The notes under the pieces: generated by a model
What the model was told of the DNA's origin: nothing
What the model saw: only the letters and a program-made list of their open reading frames with translations
Database searches by the model: none
Shown: piece by piece, positions 1-8,544 of the stretch
Layout of the letters: each line of letters begins with the position of its first letter
Numbering within the stretch: the first letter of the stretch is position 1
Position numbers and translations under genes: made by a program
From: Glandiceps talaboti
Taxonomy: Eukaryota > Hemichordata > Enteropneusta > Spengelidae
NCBI RefSeq assembly: GCF_964340395.1
Contig: NC_135553.1
Location: 16,362,501 to 16,380,000, forward strand
Reading direction: 5' to 3'
DNA: 17,500 nt

Positions 1-66
1 ACCACGAAGGCATAGGTTTCCAGTTTCACCAACAGGTAATGTTTCACCAGTATTAACATCAACCAC
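1..66 (-). CDS. Copy A exon 9 (partial, cut by window edge)
   Basis: After a TTTTAG acceptor the frame reads VVDVNTGETLPVGETGNLCL and then RG to the edge. This is the strand before the hinge in the large domain. The CLRG ending fits the family consensus, whereas copy B has CLHS at this point. Confidence 0.85.
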   Translation of the reverse strand, partial: MVDVNTGETLPVGETGNLCLRG

Positions 67-413
67 CTAAAAGTAAGAAATAACAACATCAAGTGATAAT
101 TTACAGGGTCAGATAACGCCGCTATGTAATCGAATCAATTTACTGTGTTGGGAATTTATTATTCAACAAGTGTGTTTGCATATAAGAGAGAGATCGAGTG
201 CCAGTGGGTGGTTGGTGGGGGGGGGGGGGCAGGAAGGACGGACGGGTGAGTGAGTGAGTGAGTGAGTGAGTGAGTGAGTGAGTGAGGACGGGTGGATGGA
301 ATAGGGCTCGAGGGAAAGATACTGAGAAAATGAGATATATGGATAGCGAGATTATGTATGTGAAGCTTGATACAGTTGACTTGTTTGTAGCGATTTACGC
401 CGATTAGTTTTAC
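67..413 (-). repeat. Copy A intron 8: G-run and (TGAG)n
   Basis: A 347-base intron. On the plus strand it holds a 13-base G run (217-229) and a TGAG tetranucleotide array (about 245-286). Short patches near 340-380 resemble the equivalent copy B intron. Nothing coding. Confidence 0.85.
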
Positions 414-476
414 CTTGGCTTCAGCATTCGGCACCAAAGTCCCACTTGATCCCGTTGGCCATTGACTCGGATCATT
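414..476 (-). CDS. Copy A exon 8, 3' part (after the retrotransposon in coding direction)
   Basis: The exon resumes with NDPSQWPTGSSGTLVPNAEA and ends AAG/GTAAAA, the same donor as in copy B. The 63 bases here plus the 44 at 3514-3557 make 107, the exact length of the intact copy B exon (13592-13698). Nothing was lost at the insertion point. Confidence 0.88.
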
Positions 477-3101
477 TCACCAACAGATATAACAGTGCCA
501 GCTGCTGAATCAATGTGGTTGGAATTTGTTGATAGAGGGAAACATTACATTCTCGGTGTCATATATAGACCACCACATTTTGATGAAAATACCTTTATAG
601 ATGGTATCGAAAATACTCTAAATCAAGTTAATCACAAGTACTATGGCTGTATTATTGTTGGCGATTTTAACATCAATGTCATCGAAAAATCTAACACTTC
701 ACAGAAATTACTTAACACACTTTCTTGTTTTCATTTAAAGCAAATGATTCAAAATTCAACTCGTATTACCAAAACCTGTCAAACCACAATCGATCATATT
801 TATATGAATTTAAGTAATAAGCACATTGACGCAGGTGTTATTATCGCCGATATTTCCGATCACCTACCAATTTTTGTATTTGTAAATAAATTCTGTACTT
901 TGCCTTCGGAAACTCCCTTATCATCTTCGAGAAATTTCTCAAATTATACAGTCCAAAATTTCAATCATGATCTACATATAGAGTTTTGGGAAGGAGTTCT
1001 GAATTGTCATGATGTCAATGAGGCATATGAAAATTTTAGCAAAATATTTTTGAGTATCTGTGATAAACACGCTCCTCTACATGCTAATGGAAAACGAAAA
1101 AGAAAGAAAAGTAAACATTGGATTACAAAAGGATTAAAAAAATCGATAAAAGTAAAACACAAAATGTACAGTAAATTAATCAAAGAGAAATTTAGAGAAC
1201 CACTGTTCACTCGATACAAAAAGTATAGAAATACACTGACTTCCTTACTCAAAAAAGCCAAGAAATACTATTACACAAATCTTCTCATGACAAATCAGAA
1301 CAACACCAAAGAGATGTGGGACGTTATACATGAACTATTAGGGAAACAAAAACACAAAAATTTGAAAATACCAAATCAAATAAAACCCAAATCTGAAAGC
1401 TGTACAGAATTTATCACTCAACCGCAGGATATTATTGAACAGTTTAACGACTTTTTCACTCAAATAGGTGAAAGCCTAGCAAAGAAAATTGACAATTCTC
1501 AAGGAACCAATTACATGTCATATTTGAATAGCCCAAATCAGTTTTCCTTTTTTCTCCGCCCTGTTACTGAAAGTGAAGTCAAAGACATAATTTCTTCACT
1601 GGACACTAGGAAAGCGGCTGGTCATGATGGCATTGGTGTTAAACTTGTAAAAGACGCTTCAAAAGAAATATTGAAACCCTTATGTTCACTTATTAACTTA
1701 TCATTTTCAAAAGGCATCTTTCCCGATGACCTCAAAATAGCAAGAGTTTTACCGATTTACAAAAAGGGTAACCCAGAAGACATGGGGAACTATAGACCCA
1801 TATCTATTTTACCAATTTTTAGCAAGATTTTTGAGAAATTGGTGAATGAACAAATACTGAATTTCCTGGACAAACATGACATACTTTACAAACACCAATA
1901 CGGGTTCAGAAAAAAGCATAGTACAAAACTTTCACTGATCAGTTTATCCCAATATCTACTGAGTGAAATTGATCATGGCAATCCAACTCTAGGTATTTTT
2001 GTAGACTTCTCTAAAGCCTTTGATACCATAAATCACGATATTTTGCTTGCCAAACTAGAGTTTTATGGTATCAGAGGCTTACCCCTCCTTTGGTTTAAAA
2101 GTTATTTATCTTCCAGGAGTCAATTTGTTGGCATCAACGACGTCAAATCTAGTAAACAAAATATAAATTGCGGTGTTCCACAGGGCTCGATTCTTGGGCC
2201 AACTTTATTTCTGCTATACATAAATGACATCCCGATGTCTTCAAATGCTTTTGATTTTAGATTATATGCGGATGACTCAAATATATTTTACACAATTAAA
2301 AAAGACACAAACACATGTACTATAGACCTAAACCTTGTAAGTAAAAATTTCAAGGATGTCATCAACTGGTGTGATGCCAACAAATTAACGATCAATTCAA
2401 ATAAGACCAAATATACAATCTTAAAAAGCCATAGAAAAAATGTAGTATTGACTGGTTCCCTTGAATTTAAGGGGGTCTCACTAGATGAAGTTCAAAGTTC
2501 GCCTTTTGTTGGGGTCAACATTGACAATACGCTGTCTTGGAAGCAGCATATAGCTGAGGTGAAAAAGAAAATTAGTAGAATGACAGGTGTGTTTTATAAG
2601 TTACGTCACACGGTTCCAGAATACGTACTTGTACTGATGTATAATGCTTTTGTTCTGCCCCATATCACCTACTGTCTCGAAGTGTGGGGTAACACGTGTC
2701 CGACATACCTGAATGAAATATTTTTAATTCAAAAAAGAATAGTGCGCACCATAACAGATAGTCATTGGTGTGCTCACTCGGAGCCATTATTTAAAAGGTT
2801 GAATATTCTTGACATTTTCAAACAGCACAAATTACAGCTTGCCGTTCTCGTTCATGACGTTTTGCACCTCAGATTACCGGATACCTTTCAGGGTTTTTTC
2901 ACTCCCATTAAACACTCCTTCACAACACGACAGAGCGCCAGAAACGACCTTACTATCCCAAAAGCAAACCATAGGACTGGTCAGTTCACTGTCAAGTATG
3001 CAGGTGCTAAACTATGGAATAGCATCCCTTACAACATTCGCAACATAAATAGCAGAAGTCATTTTCAAACAGAGTTCAAAAACTATCTCCAATCATTGTA
3101 A
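462..3101 (+). CDS. Retrotransposon ORF2: partial AP endonuclease plus reverse transcriptase
   Basis: 878 codons without stop or frameshift. The first five (462-476) are antisense host exon, so the element's own frame begins near residue 6; there is no native start, and the first Met codon is at residue 18. The endonuclease is cut at its 5' end but keeps LGVIYRPP (31-38), GDFN (67-70), TIDHIY (109-114) and SDH (132-134). The reverse transcriptase spans roughly residues 375-650: RKAAGHDGI, YRPISILP (444 on), FVDFSKAFDT with the catalytic Asp at 515, GVPQGSILGP (571 on) and YADD (602-605). The C-terminal region has the LPHITYCLEVWG and QKRIVR pattern common in CR1/L2/Jockey elements. With the first part of the endonuclease missing, this copy cannot move by itself. 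Confidence 0.92.
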   Translation: MTRIISPTDITVPAAESMWLEFVDRGKHYILGVIYRPPHFDENTFIDGIENTLNQVNHKYYGCIIVGDFNINVIEKSNTSQKLLNTLSCFHLKQMIQNSTRITKTCQTTIDHIYMNLSNKHIDAGVIIADISDHLPIFVFVNKFCTLPSETPLSSSRNFSNYTVQNFNHDLHIEFWEGVLNCHDVNEAYENFSKIFLSICDKHAPLHANGKRKRKKSKHWITKGLKKSIKVKHKMYSKLIKEKFREPLFTRYKKYRNTLTSLLKKAKKYYYTNLLMTNQNNTKEMWDVIHELLGKQKHKNLKIPNQIKPKSESCTEFITQPQDIIEQFNDFFTQIGESLAKKIDNSQGTNYMSYLNSPNQFSFFLRPVTESEVKDIISSLDTRKAAGHDGIGVKLVKDASKEILKPLCSLINLSFSKGIFPDDLKIARVLPIYKKGNPEDMGNYRPISILPIFSKIFEKLVNEQILNFLDKHDILYKHQYGFRKKHSTKLSLISLSQYLLSEIDHGNPTLGIFVDFSKAFDTINHDILLAKLEFYGIRGLPLLWFKSYLSSRSQFVGINDVKSSKQNINCGVPQGSILGPTLFLLYINDIPMSSNAFDFRLYADDSNIFYTIKKDTNTCTIDLNLVSKNFKDVINWCDANKLTINSNKTKYTILKSHRKNVVLTGSLEFKGVSLDEVQSSPFVGVNIDNTLSWKQHIAEVKKKISRMTGVFYKLRHTVPEYVLVLMYNAFVLPHITYCLEVWGNTCPTYLNEIFLIQKRIVRTITDSHWCAHSEPLFKRLNILDIFKQHKLQLAVLVHDVLHLRLPDTFQGFFTPIKHSFTTRQSARNDLTIPKANHRTGQFTVKYAGAKLWNSIPYNIRNINSRSHFQTEFKNYLQSL

Positions 3102-3200
3102 ACTAGTTATACTTCATATTCATAGAGATTGATTACCGTTTGTCTGTATATTTAAGTAGGTCATTTGTTGTTTCTTTGTATTTGTGTATTTGCTTGTTTG

Positions 3201-3201
3201 G

Positions 3202-3250
<49 letters not shown>
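3201..3250 (+). repeat. (TTG)n microsatellite in the retrotransposon 3' UTR
   Basis: About 16 uninterrupted GTT/TTG units lie 100 bases after the ORF2 stop. Confidence 0.95.
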
Positions 3251-3376
3251 CCACCTATATTTATACAATGTATTTTGTAAATCCTTTATGGTTTTTTTCT
3301 ATTCTGTCAATATTGCAATATACTCAATTTGACCAGCAGCCCCAGTAATTAGTAATTCCTAATCCCTAAGATTGTA

Positions 3377-3428
3377 AAAGGGGACGGACTCGACTAGTTG
3401 CAAAGACAACTATTTTTCGTCTCCCTTT
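3377..3428 (+). other. Nested hairpin in the retrotransposon 3' UTR
   Basis: Inner stem TAGTTG (3395-3400) pairs perfectly with CAACTA (3407-3412) across a six-base loop. Outer arms AAAGGGGACG (from 3377) and CGTCTCCCTTT (to 3428) pair with one bulged base. Such 3' structures can be the recognition site for the element's own reverse transcriptase; that role is inferred here. Confidence 0.55.
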
Positions 3429-3513
3429 CCCAAGTTGAATACTTCATATATTGTAGAATTGTTATATATGTATATGTATATATATATTTCTGGGAATAAA
3501 GAAGATTATTATT

Positions 3514-3557
3514 CCCGTAACACACATGTGTTATGGCAGTTTCTGTTAGTCCGTATG
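3514..3557 (-). CDS. Copy A exon 8, 5' part (before the retrotransposon in coding direction)
   Basis: After a TATTGTAG acceptor the frame reads AYGLTETAITHVCYG, containing the A5 adenine-binding YGLTE motif. It then stops abruptly at the 3' tail of the inserted element. The first residue is Ala where copy B has Gly. Bases 3511-3513 (ATT) may belong either to this exon or to the element tail. Confidence 0.88.
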
Positions 3558-3657
3558 CTACAATATAAACACAGAACTCAACTTCAAGAAAACTATAAAT
3601 ACATATATCATTAAACGTCTAGCATTGTAGATGACTAATACTATAATCAGCACCCTA

Positions 3658-3765
3658 TGTGCTCCAGTCAACGACCAATCACACCTTTTATGCTCTAGTC
3701 GACAACCAATCACATCGTGTATAAGCGTGTTGTCGTCAAAGCCATTCACATCATGTCTGGATGTG
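3658..3765. repeat. 31-base CCAAT-containing minisatellite, copy A intron 7
   Basis: Units starting GTCAACGACCAATCACACC at 3667 and GTCGACAACCAATCACATC at 3698, 31 bases apart, with a third, looser unit near 3732-3760. The same family, with more copies, sits in the same intron of copy B, so it predates the duplication or spread by conversion. Confidence 0.75.
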
Positions 3766-3799
3766 ATTAGTATGATATCAAAAGTTTGGAAACCCTTAC

Positions 3800-3974
3800 C
3801 TTGTCTAAAAATCGCATTTGGATTTATTCTACTCAGCATGGCTGTGGGAAGCTTATCACTCAGCGGTGCTGCCGCACACAAAAATTGTTCAATGCAAGAT
3901 AAGTCGTACTTGTCAACTAACGGGTGTTTTGCCAGGAAAAGTACAATGGGGGGAACAATTGGTACGTAATTTAC
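3800..3974 (-). CDS. Copy A exon 7
   Basis: 175 bases from acceptor ACCTGTAG to donor GTAAGG. It encodes VNYVPIVPPIVLFLAKHP, then VDKYDLSCIEQFLCAAAPLS and DKLPTAMLSRINPNAIF. The 'VPPIV..LAKHP...YDLSC....GAAPL' pattern is standard for 4CL-like enzymes; the usual GAAPL is CAAAPL here. Same length and phase as copy B exon 7. Confidence 0.9.
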
Positions 3975-4066
3975 CTACAGGTATGTGAAATGAATGATAT
4001 CATTAATAGAGAAGAACATTTTCAAATCGTCGACGTCTGCAATAAAATACCATAATCAAAAGCAAG

Positions 4067-4075
4067 TCACACACA

Positions 4076-4106
<31 letters not shown>

Positions 4107-4114
4107 GCGCGCGC
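4067..4114. repeat. (CA)n followed by (CG)n: alternating purine-pyrimidine tract
   Basis: About 26 bases of CA repeat pass straight into about 22 bases of CG repeat, an unbroken purine-pyrimidine alternation of nearly 48 bases. It lies in copy A intron 6, just beyond exon 7. Confidence 0.95.
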
Positions 4115-4128
4115 AATCACGTACGTAC

Positions 4129-4219
4129 GTTCATACATACATACATACATACATACATACATACATACTAGTACATACATACATACATACATACATACAT
4201 ACATACATACATACATACA
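4129..4219. repeat. (CATA)n microsatellite
   Basis: Two CATA tetranucleotide blocks interrupted once by CTAGTA around 4168-4173, directly after the CA/CG tract in copy A intron 6. Confidence 0.95.
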
Positions 4220-4387
4220 ACGGTGACAACATGCACGTGTTTAGATTTTTGCAAGTATTTTGTACCATTATCATATCTTATGATAGCATTTTATAGCGAC
4301 ACACATCAATACGTTGGCCGCTAAAATAACTTATATAGTTTGTAAAATTTAATCTTAATTAGATAAAAGAAAACATGATTTCCACAC

Positions 4388-4562
4388 CTTGTAATCTTGT
4401 ATAGTTTTCAAGAAAACTTCTTGATCAAATCGTGGTAATGATATCACTCGAGATCCCTGTGAAAGACTTATAATAAAAATCACCAACATGCCATAGAGGT
4501 GAAAAAACGGCATAACTGCCACTGTGGTGTCATCTTCACTTCTATTAAGAAGTCCATGTGTC
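4388..4562 (-). CDS. Copy A exon 6: PFFHLYG motif (A4)
   Basis: 175 bases between a TTTAACAG acceptor and an AAG/GTGTGG donor. It encodes RTHGLLNRSEDDTTVAV, then MPFFHLYGM and SQGSRVISLPRFDQEVF, ending DYK. The His-containing PFFH motif is the A4 region lining the acyl pocket in 4CL enzymes. Phase 2 in and phase 0 out join exons 5 and 7 without a gap. Confidence 0.9.
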
Positions 4563-4616
4563 CTGTTAAATATATATGATATAAATGGTATTGTGTCAAT
4601 TTCTCTCTCTCTCTTT

Positions 4617-4777
<161 letters not shown>

Positions 4778-4837
4778 CACGCATATATATTGTGTATTTG
4801 CATACTTATGAACTTATGACACACATCACTATCTATA

Positions 4838-4886
<49 letters not shown>
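4838..4886. repeat. (TA)n microsatellite
   Basis: About 24 TA dinucleotides in copy A intron 5, 125 bases beyond exon 5. Confidence 0.95.
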
Positions 4887-4890
<4 letters not shown>

Positions 4891-5010
4891 AAACATTGCA
4901 ACTAATAACTTCATATACTTAGTAGATATTTGGTTGTTTGTATTTTTTTTTCAAACGAGGCTTAACTCATCAGAATCATGAACATTATTGTATTCTATAT
5001 AAATACGTAC

Positions 5011-5213
5011 CTTAGCTGTTCAAGGTTTGATATGTAGTTAAAGTGGGTAATCATAACTCCCTTGGGGAGTCCTGTCGTACCACTGGAATACGGAATAACA
5101 GCCACATCTTTCTTTGGGTGTATGGTCAGGTTCCGTGGAAATGCCGAACCATTGTTGTCAAGAAGAGAAGAATACGTCTTGCAACCGTCTGCCTGCCCAA
5201 TCACGTAAATGTC
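5011..5213 (-). CDS. Copy A exon 5: ATP-binding P-loop of the synthetase
   Basis: 203 bases, acceptor TGTATAG and donor GTACGT. It encodes DIYVIGQADGCKTYSSLLDN and then VAVIPYSSGTTGLPKGVM, the A3 (phosphate-binding) motif that defines adenylate-forming enzymes. The central part is identical over about 122 bases (5059-5180) to copy B exon 5, including silent sites; the whole exon differs at only about nine positions. Confidence 0.93.
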
Positions 5214-5390
5214 CTATACAAACAAGACAAACCAGTGATTGATGGATAATGATGAGATGTTCATGAATTGCGTGTTTTTGCATTCTTTGTCTGTATAATA
5301 CGAATGCTGACTGTACTGTTTAATGCCCCTGTGTTCTGTACTATACAACTACATTCTGTATTTGTACACCCATATATCCTATCATACATT

Positions 5391-5815
5391 TACTTATTTA
5401 TCTATCTATTTATTGATTTATTGATTGATTTATTTATTCCTTCGTTCATTCATTCATTCATTCATTCATTCCTCCCTCCTTTGGTATATTCATTCATTCA
5501 TTCATTCATTCATTCATTCATTCATTCCTCCCTCCCCCTGCCTCTCTATTCGTTCATGCATTCCCGCCTCTTTCCATGCATGCATGCATTCATTCATTCA
5601 TTCATTCATTCATTCATTCATTCATTCATTCATTTATTCATTCATTCGTTCGTGCGTTCATTCATTCATCTCTACCTCCCTCTCTATTAATTAATTAATT
5701 TATTTATTTATTTATTTATTCATTCATTCATCCCTCCCTCTCTCCATGCATCCATCCATCCATCCATTCGTTCGTTCGTTCGTTCGTTCGTTCGTTCATT
5801 CATTCATTCATGGAC
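5391..5815. repeat. ATTC/ATTT-rich tetranucleotide array, copy A intron 4
   Basis: More than 400 bases of interleaved CATT, ATTT, CCTC, CATC and CGTT tetranucleotide blocks. Translations of it (His-Ser-Phe-Ile repeats) are artefacts of the repeat, not genes. Confidence 0.93.
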
Positions 5816-5900
5816 ATGTTATACACATCCCGTCTGTGTTATACACCTATCAAGTATATACTGCATGTATACACCTGTCTTCTGTTTAATATACATTGTC

Positions 5901-5909
5901 ACACGCACG

Positions 5910-5946
<37 letters not shown>
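5901..5946. repeat. (CA)n microsatellite touching the exon 4 splice donor
   Basis: ACGC units grade into pure CA ending at 5946, the base next to copy A exon 4. Read on the minus strand, the intron begins with this GT repeat. Confidence 0.93.
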
Positions 5947-5948
<2 letters not shown>

Positions 5949-6053
5949 TGATGCTAGCGATTCTCTCCGCTGCTTGTCTTGCCGTCTCTGCAAACATTGG
6001 TAAGGTAATGATAATACTCGGTTTTGGAATCATCAATTGCTGTACCAATTCCT
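5947..6053 (-). CDS. Copy A exon 4; its splice donor is the first GT of a (GT)n repeat
   Basis: 107 bases, phase 1 in and phase 0 out. It encodes EELVQQLMIPKPSIIITLPM followed by FAETARQAAERIASIK. It matches copy B exon 4 in length and phase. The donor reads CATCAAG/GTGTGTGT: the exon ends directly against a CA/GT microsatellite, so many GTs lie side by side after the true exon end. Confidence 0.85.
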
Positions 6054-6626
6054 CTGATGGTAAATAAACCAAGTACTGGTTTTAGAAACCTTTATTATTT
6101 AAACTCAAATTTGAAACATCAGATTCACGATATTCGTAACCGGTTGCACATGTGTCGAGATTAGTGAGATGACGTCATCGAGGTGAACTCTACGGAAAAT
6201 ACTACTGCAGTCCAATGCATGCAATGTACACGTTTAATTGTATATTGTGAAAATAATTTTGATAACACCAGTCCAACAAATAGTACAAATTATACAAAAG
6301 AGGCAAATACTATTGAGATATGACATAGTAAGGAATTCAAGGATAAAGAGGATGTATGGATGAGGATGATTGGGGTATTTATTTTGGATATTTATTCATA
6401 AAACAATTTTATCATAGCTTCCTACTTGAAAAATCGATTCGAAACAATATAAGGCTTATATCAAGTCCTTGTTTGTAACTCAAAAAATTGCAAAAGATTA
6501 ATAAATGTGTAAAATGTTTGTTATTGTACGTACAGTAATCTTTTTACACATTTCTTTTAGCTTTCTTTTTGCATTGAATGTATTGGGTTTCAAACACAGA
6601 CTTTGTCAATGTCACAAAACACTCAC
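6054..6626 (-). other. Copy A intron 3: no feature seen
   Basis: 573 bases of AT-rich sequence between exons 3 and 4. I see no repeat, open frame of note or conserved motif. Splice borders are GTGAGT and CATCAG. Confidence 0.7.
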
Positions 6627-6834
6627 CTGTTGTATATAGGGGGTTAATAGTCGTAGTTATGCCACCAACGACTGACACAGCACTGAATATCACAAAGTAT
6701 TCAGGTATATTTGGAAGGTAAATTGCACAAGTGTCTCCCTTGTTGAAACCATTCAGAGTTAGGCCACTAGCACATTTGTAGACGAGTTCCTTTAGTTGTG
6801 TAAACGTATATGATTTACCGGTTATACCATCCAC
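6627..6834 (-). CDS. Copy A exon 3: ANL N-terminal domain
   Basis: 208 bases, from a CTAATAG acceptor to an ACAG/GTGAGT donor. It encodes VDGITGKSYTFTQLKELV, then GDTCAIYLPNIPEYFVIF and the NPLYTTGE turn found in this position in 4CL and luciferase families. It aligns with copy B exon 3 (17304-17500), with substitutions spread along it. The open frame continues past the donor into the intron (to about 6544), but that tail has no family similarity and is not coding. Confidence 0.88.
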
Positions 6835-7727
6835 CTATTAGGGATGATATTAGGGACTGGTTAGTTTCTCTGGCCTGGAGGGGGTGGATTGATAGGGGGA
6901 TGGTACCCTTTTTTAATTGGCAGTAGGGGCATTCTGTTTCTAAAATGTTGGCATGGGGAATCTTTGTGTTTTCGATTGTGATGGAAGAAAAACTCGTTTC
7001 TTGTACAATGGCGTGACCTTGTCAGAACTGAACTGTGGTATTTGTTTTTGTCCTTGTTTAATTTCTTACCTATGTTCTTTAATATCAATTCACTTAGAGT
7101 GACATTGAAACATAACTACGTATACATATGCATGCATTACCTACCATACTTGTTACAGAACATACAATTTAAATACTCGACTGTTTCACTGTCAGTTCTT
7201 CACTTATGTTGCACTGGGGGGGGGGCAAAGTTGACGGTAACCTTCATCTACGTATTTTATAAAAGAAGTTATAATCTGAATTGTTCTACTCTTTAGTATA
7301 AAGAGATAATATGTACGCTTTGCCTACTTTCTATTTCTGACACTACATGTTACCAACACTACTAATCACCACATCTCATCAGATTTCAGTTCCCATGCTA
7401 TTAAACTTTTGTTTTAATATTTCAACCCTATATAGTCGCTAATTACATGATGGTGCTGTCTTATAAAGCATTTGCGACACATAGTCAAGCAGTGACAACA
7501 CACATCGGTTACACGTATTTGTGTAGCATACATTGTGTAAAATGTTACATCAATCAACTTTCCATGTGTGCAAATCTGAAGTTGCTGTGTCAGCTTAAAT
7601 GTTTGTAGTTTGCTATAATAATAACAGATAATGATAATATAATTATTAGTACAAATGAATATACATGATGTTGGAACACCGTCTATCATCTGTATCTCAA
7701 AGTCTATCTGCTAAGTTATGTACCTAC
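6835..7727 (-). other. Copy A intron 2: no gene seen
   Basis: 893 bases. It contains a 10-base G run near 7216-7225 and the word ACAATGGCGTGACC (7004-7017), nearly repeated upstream of the gene around 9106. Short open frames on both strands show no family resemblance. Confidence 0.65.
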
Positions 7728-7831
7728 CAGTGCTTCCCTGTTTCCAAATTTGTCGAAATCTTTCATAATGTATTCAGCTACATTCATGTCATCCGGGATT
7801 TGTATATCGGGTAAAGGACTCTTGAAAATCC
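7728..7831 (-). CDS. Copy A exon 2: start of the ANL fold
   Basis: A 104-base exon flanked by a TTTACAG acceptor and a GTAGGT donor. It reads IFKSPLPDIQIPDDMNVAEY and continues to a FGNREAL end. This matches the 'SPLPDI-x-IPD...F...ALVD' opening typical of animal and plant 4CL-like proteins. Phase 1 in and phase 0 out agree with exons 1 and 3. It is found only by splice-site and motif reasoning because it is too short to stand out as an open frame. Confidence 0.8.
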
Positions 7832-7913
7832 CTGTAAACTCAATATTACAACGAGAAATGGATTTCACACGCTAACACTTCATCTTTGCCCTCAGTAAGA
7901 AAGGCTTATGTTG

Positions 7914-7943
<30 letters not shown>
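7914..7943. repeat. (TCTG)n microsatellite, copy A intron 1
   Basis: About seven TCTG units in the 713-base intron 1 (7832-8544). Confidence 0.93.
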
Positions 7944-7944
<1 letters not shown>

Positions 7945-8346
7945 TGGGGTAATGGTAATGGTAGACATCCTATGCATATTTATGAGCCAGTTGCATAATT
8001 AACGATTATCGATGATTAGCCTTAAGAATTCTAGCTTCAAATCCCATATAATTTGGTACATATCAACGAGAGCAAGGGGTATGTGTCATATAAAATTTGT
8101 TGGTATACGTAACTTTATGTTTTAATACGCCATCTGCATCATTGATGATTTTGGGTAATTATGCAATATCTTAAGAATGTAAACTTCAAATTTGCAATAA
8201 TTCAGTATAATTTATTTATCAATTTACCAATTACGGGAGATGTCAAGACTCATATATCAGTCTATATTCTGACACTGCATGTAATGCAACAATGCAAAGG
8301 CATACCCCCTACGGAAGGCAGTTTACATCTGGTACAAATATTCTAC

Positions 8347-8347
<1 letters not shown>

Positions 8348-8415
<68 letters not shown>

Positions 8416-8470
8416 GTGTGTGTGTATGTATGTATGTATGTATGTATGTATGTATGTATGTATGTATGTA
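8348..8470. repeat. (TCTG)n, (TG)n and (TATG)n compound microsatellite, copy A intron 1
   Basis: About 17 TCTG units, a short TG run and about 11 TATG units, 75 bases from the exon 1 donor. Frames through it (Cys-Leu-Ser-Val or Asp-Arg-Gln-Thr repeats) are artefacts. Confidence 0.95.
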
Positions 8471-8544
8471 TATGTAAAAAGAATTATGTATGTTACTCGC
8501 CCCCTCTCTTTTACATATAAAACACAAAGAACTGAATGACTTAC

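Larger units (their letters stand above)
477..3513 (+). mobile_element. 5'-truncated non-LTR retrotransposon (CR1/L2/Jockey group) inserted in copy A exon 8
   Basis: The element runs from the end of host exon sequence at 476 to an ATT-repeat tail at 3505-3513. It contains most of ORF2, a 3' UTR of about 410 bases with a TTG repeat and a hairpin, and an AATAAA signal at 3495-3500. There are no LTRs. 5' truncation and a short simple-repeat tail are typical products of target-primed reverse transcription. Boundaries were set by comparison with the intact exon of copy B. Target duplication is at most about three bases (ATT) and is confounded with the ATT tail. It lies antisense to copy A. The clade assignment is from general RT and C-terminal features only. 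Confidence 0.9.

Noticed and set aside
1007-1261. Minus-strand ORF inside the retrotransposon
   Set aside because: It is antisense to ORF2 and shows no family motifs.
477-3513. LTR retrotransposon or viral origin for the inserted element
   Set aside because: No LTRs, gag, protease or integrase; the AP endonuclease, RT order and ATT tail fit a non-LTR element.
3631-3969. 112-residue plus-strand ORF
   Set aside because: It is antisense to copy A exon 7 and the CCAAT minisatellite; the minus strand carries the conserved family motifs.
5268-5694. Plus-strand ORFs with His-Ser-Phe-Ile repeats
   Set aside because: They are translations of the CATT tetranucleotide array; overlapping frames give the same peptide, and the region is an intron of copy A.
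7414-7689. 91-residue minus-strand ORF in copy A intron 2
   Set aside because: It lies between confirmed exons, has no recognisable motif, and is Cys/Thr/Ile-rich as expected of random AT-rich sequence.
8309-8544. C-terminal extension of exon 1 with Asp-Arg-Gln-Thr repeats
   Set aside because: The exon ends at a strong GTAAGT donor whose phase fits exon 2; what follows is the intronic TCTG/TATG repeat.
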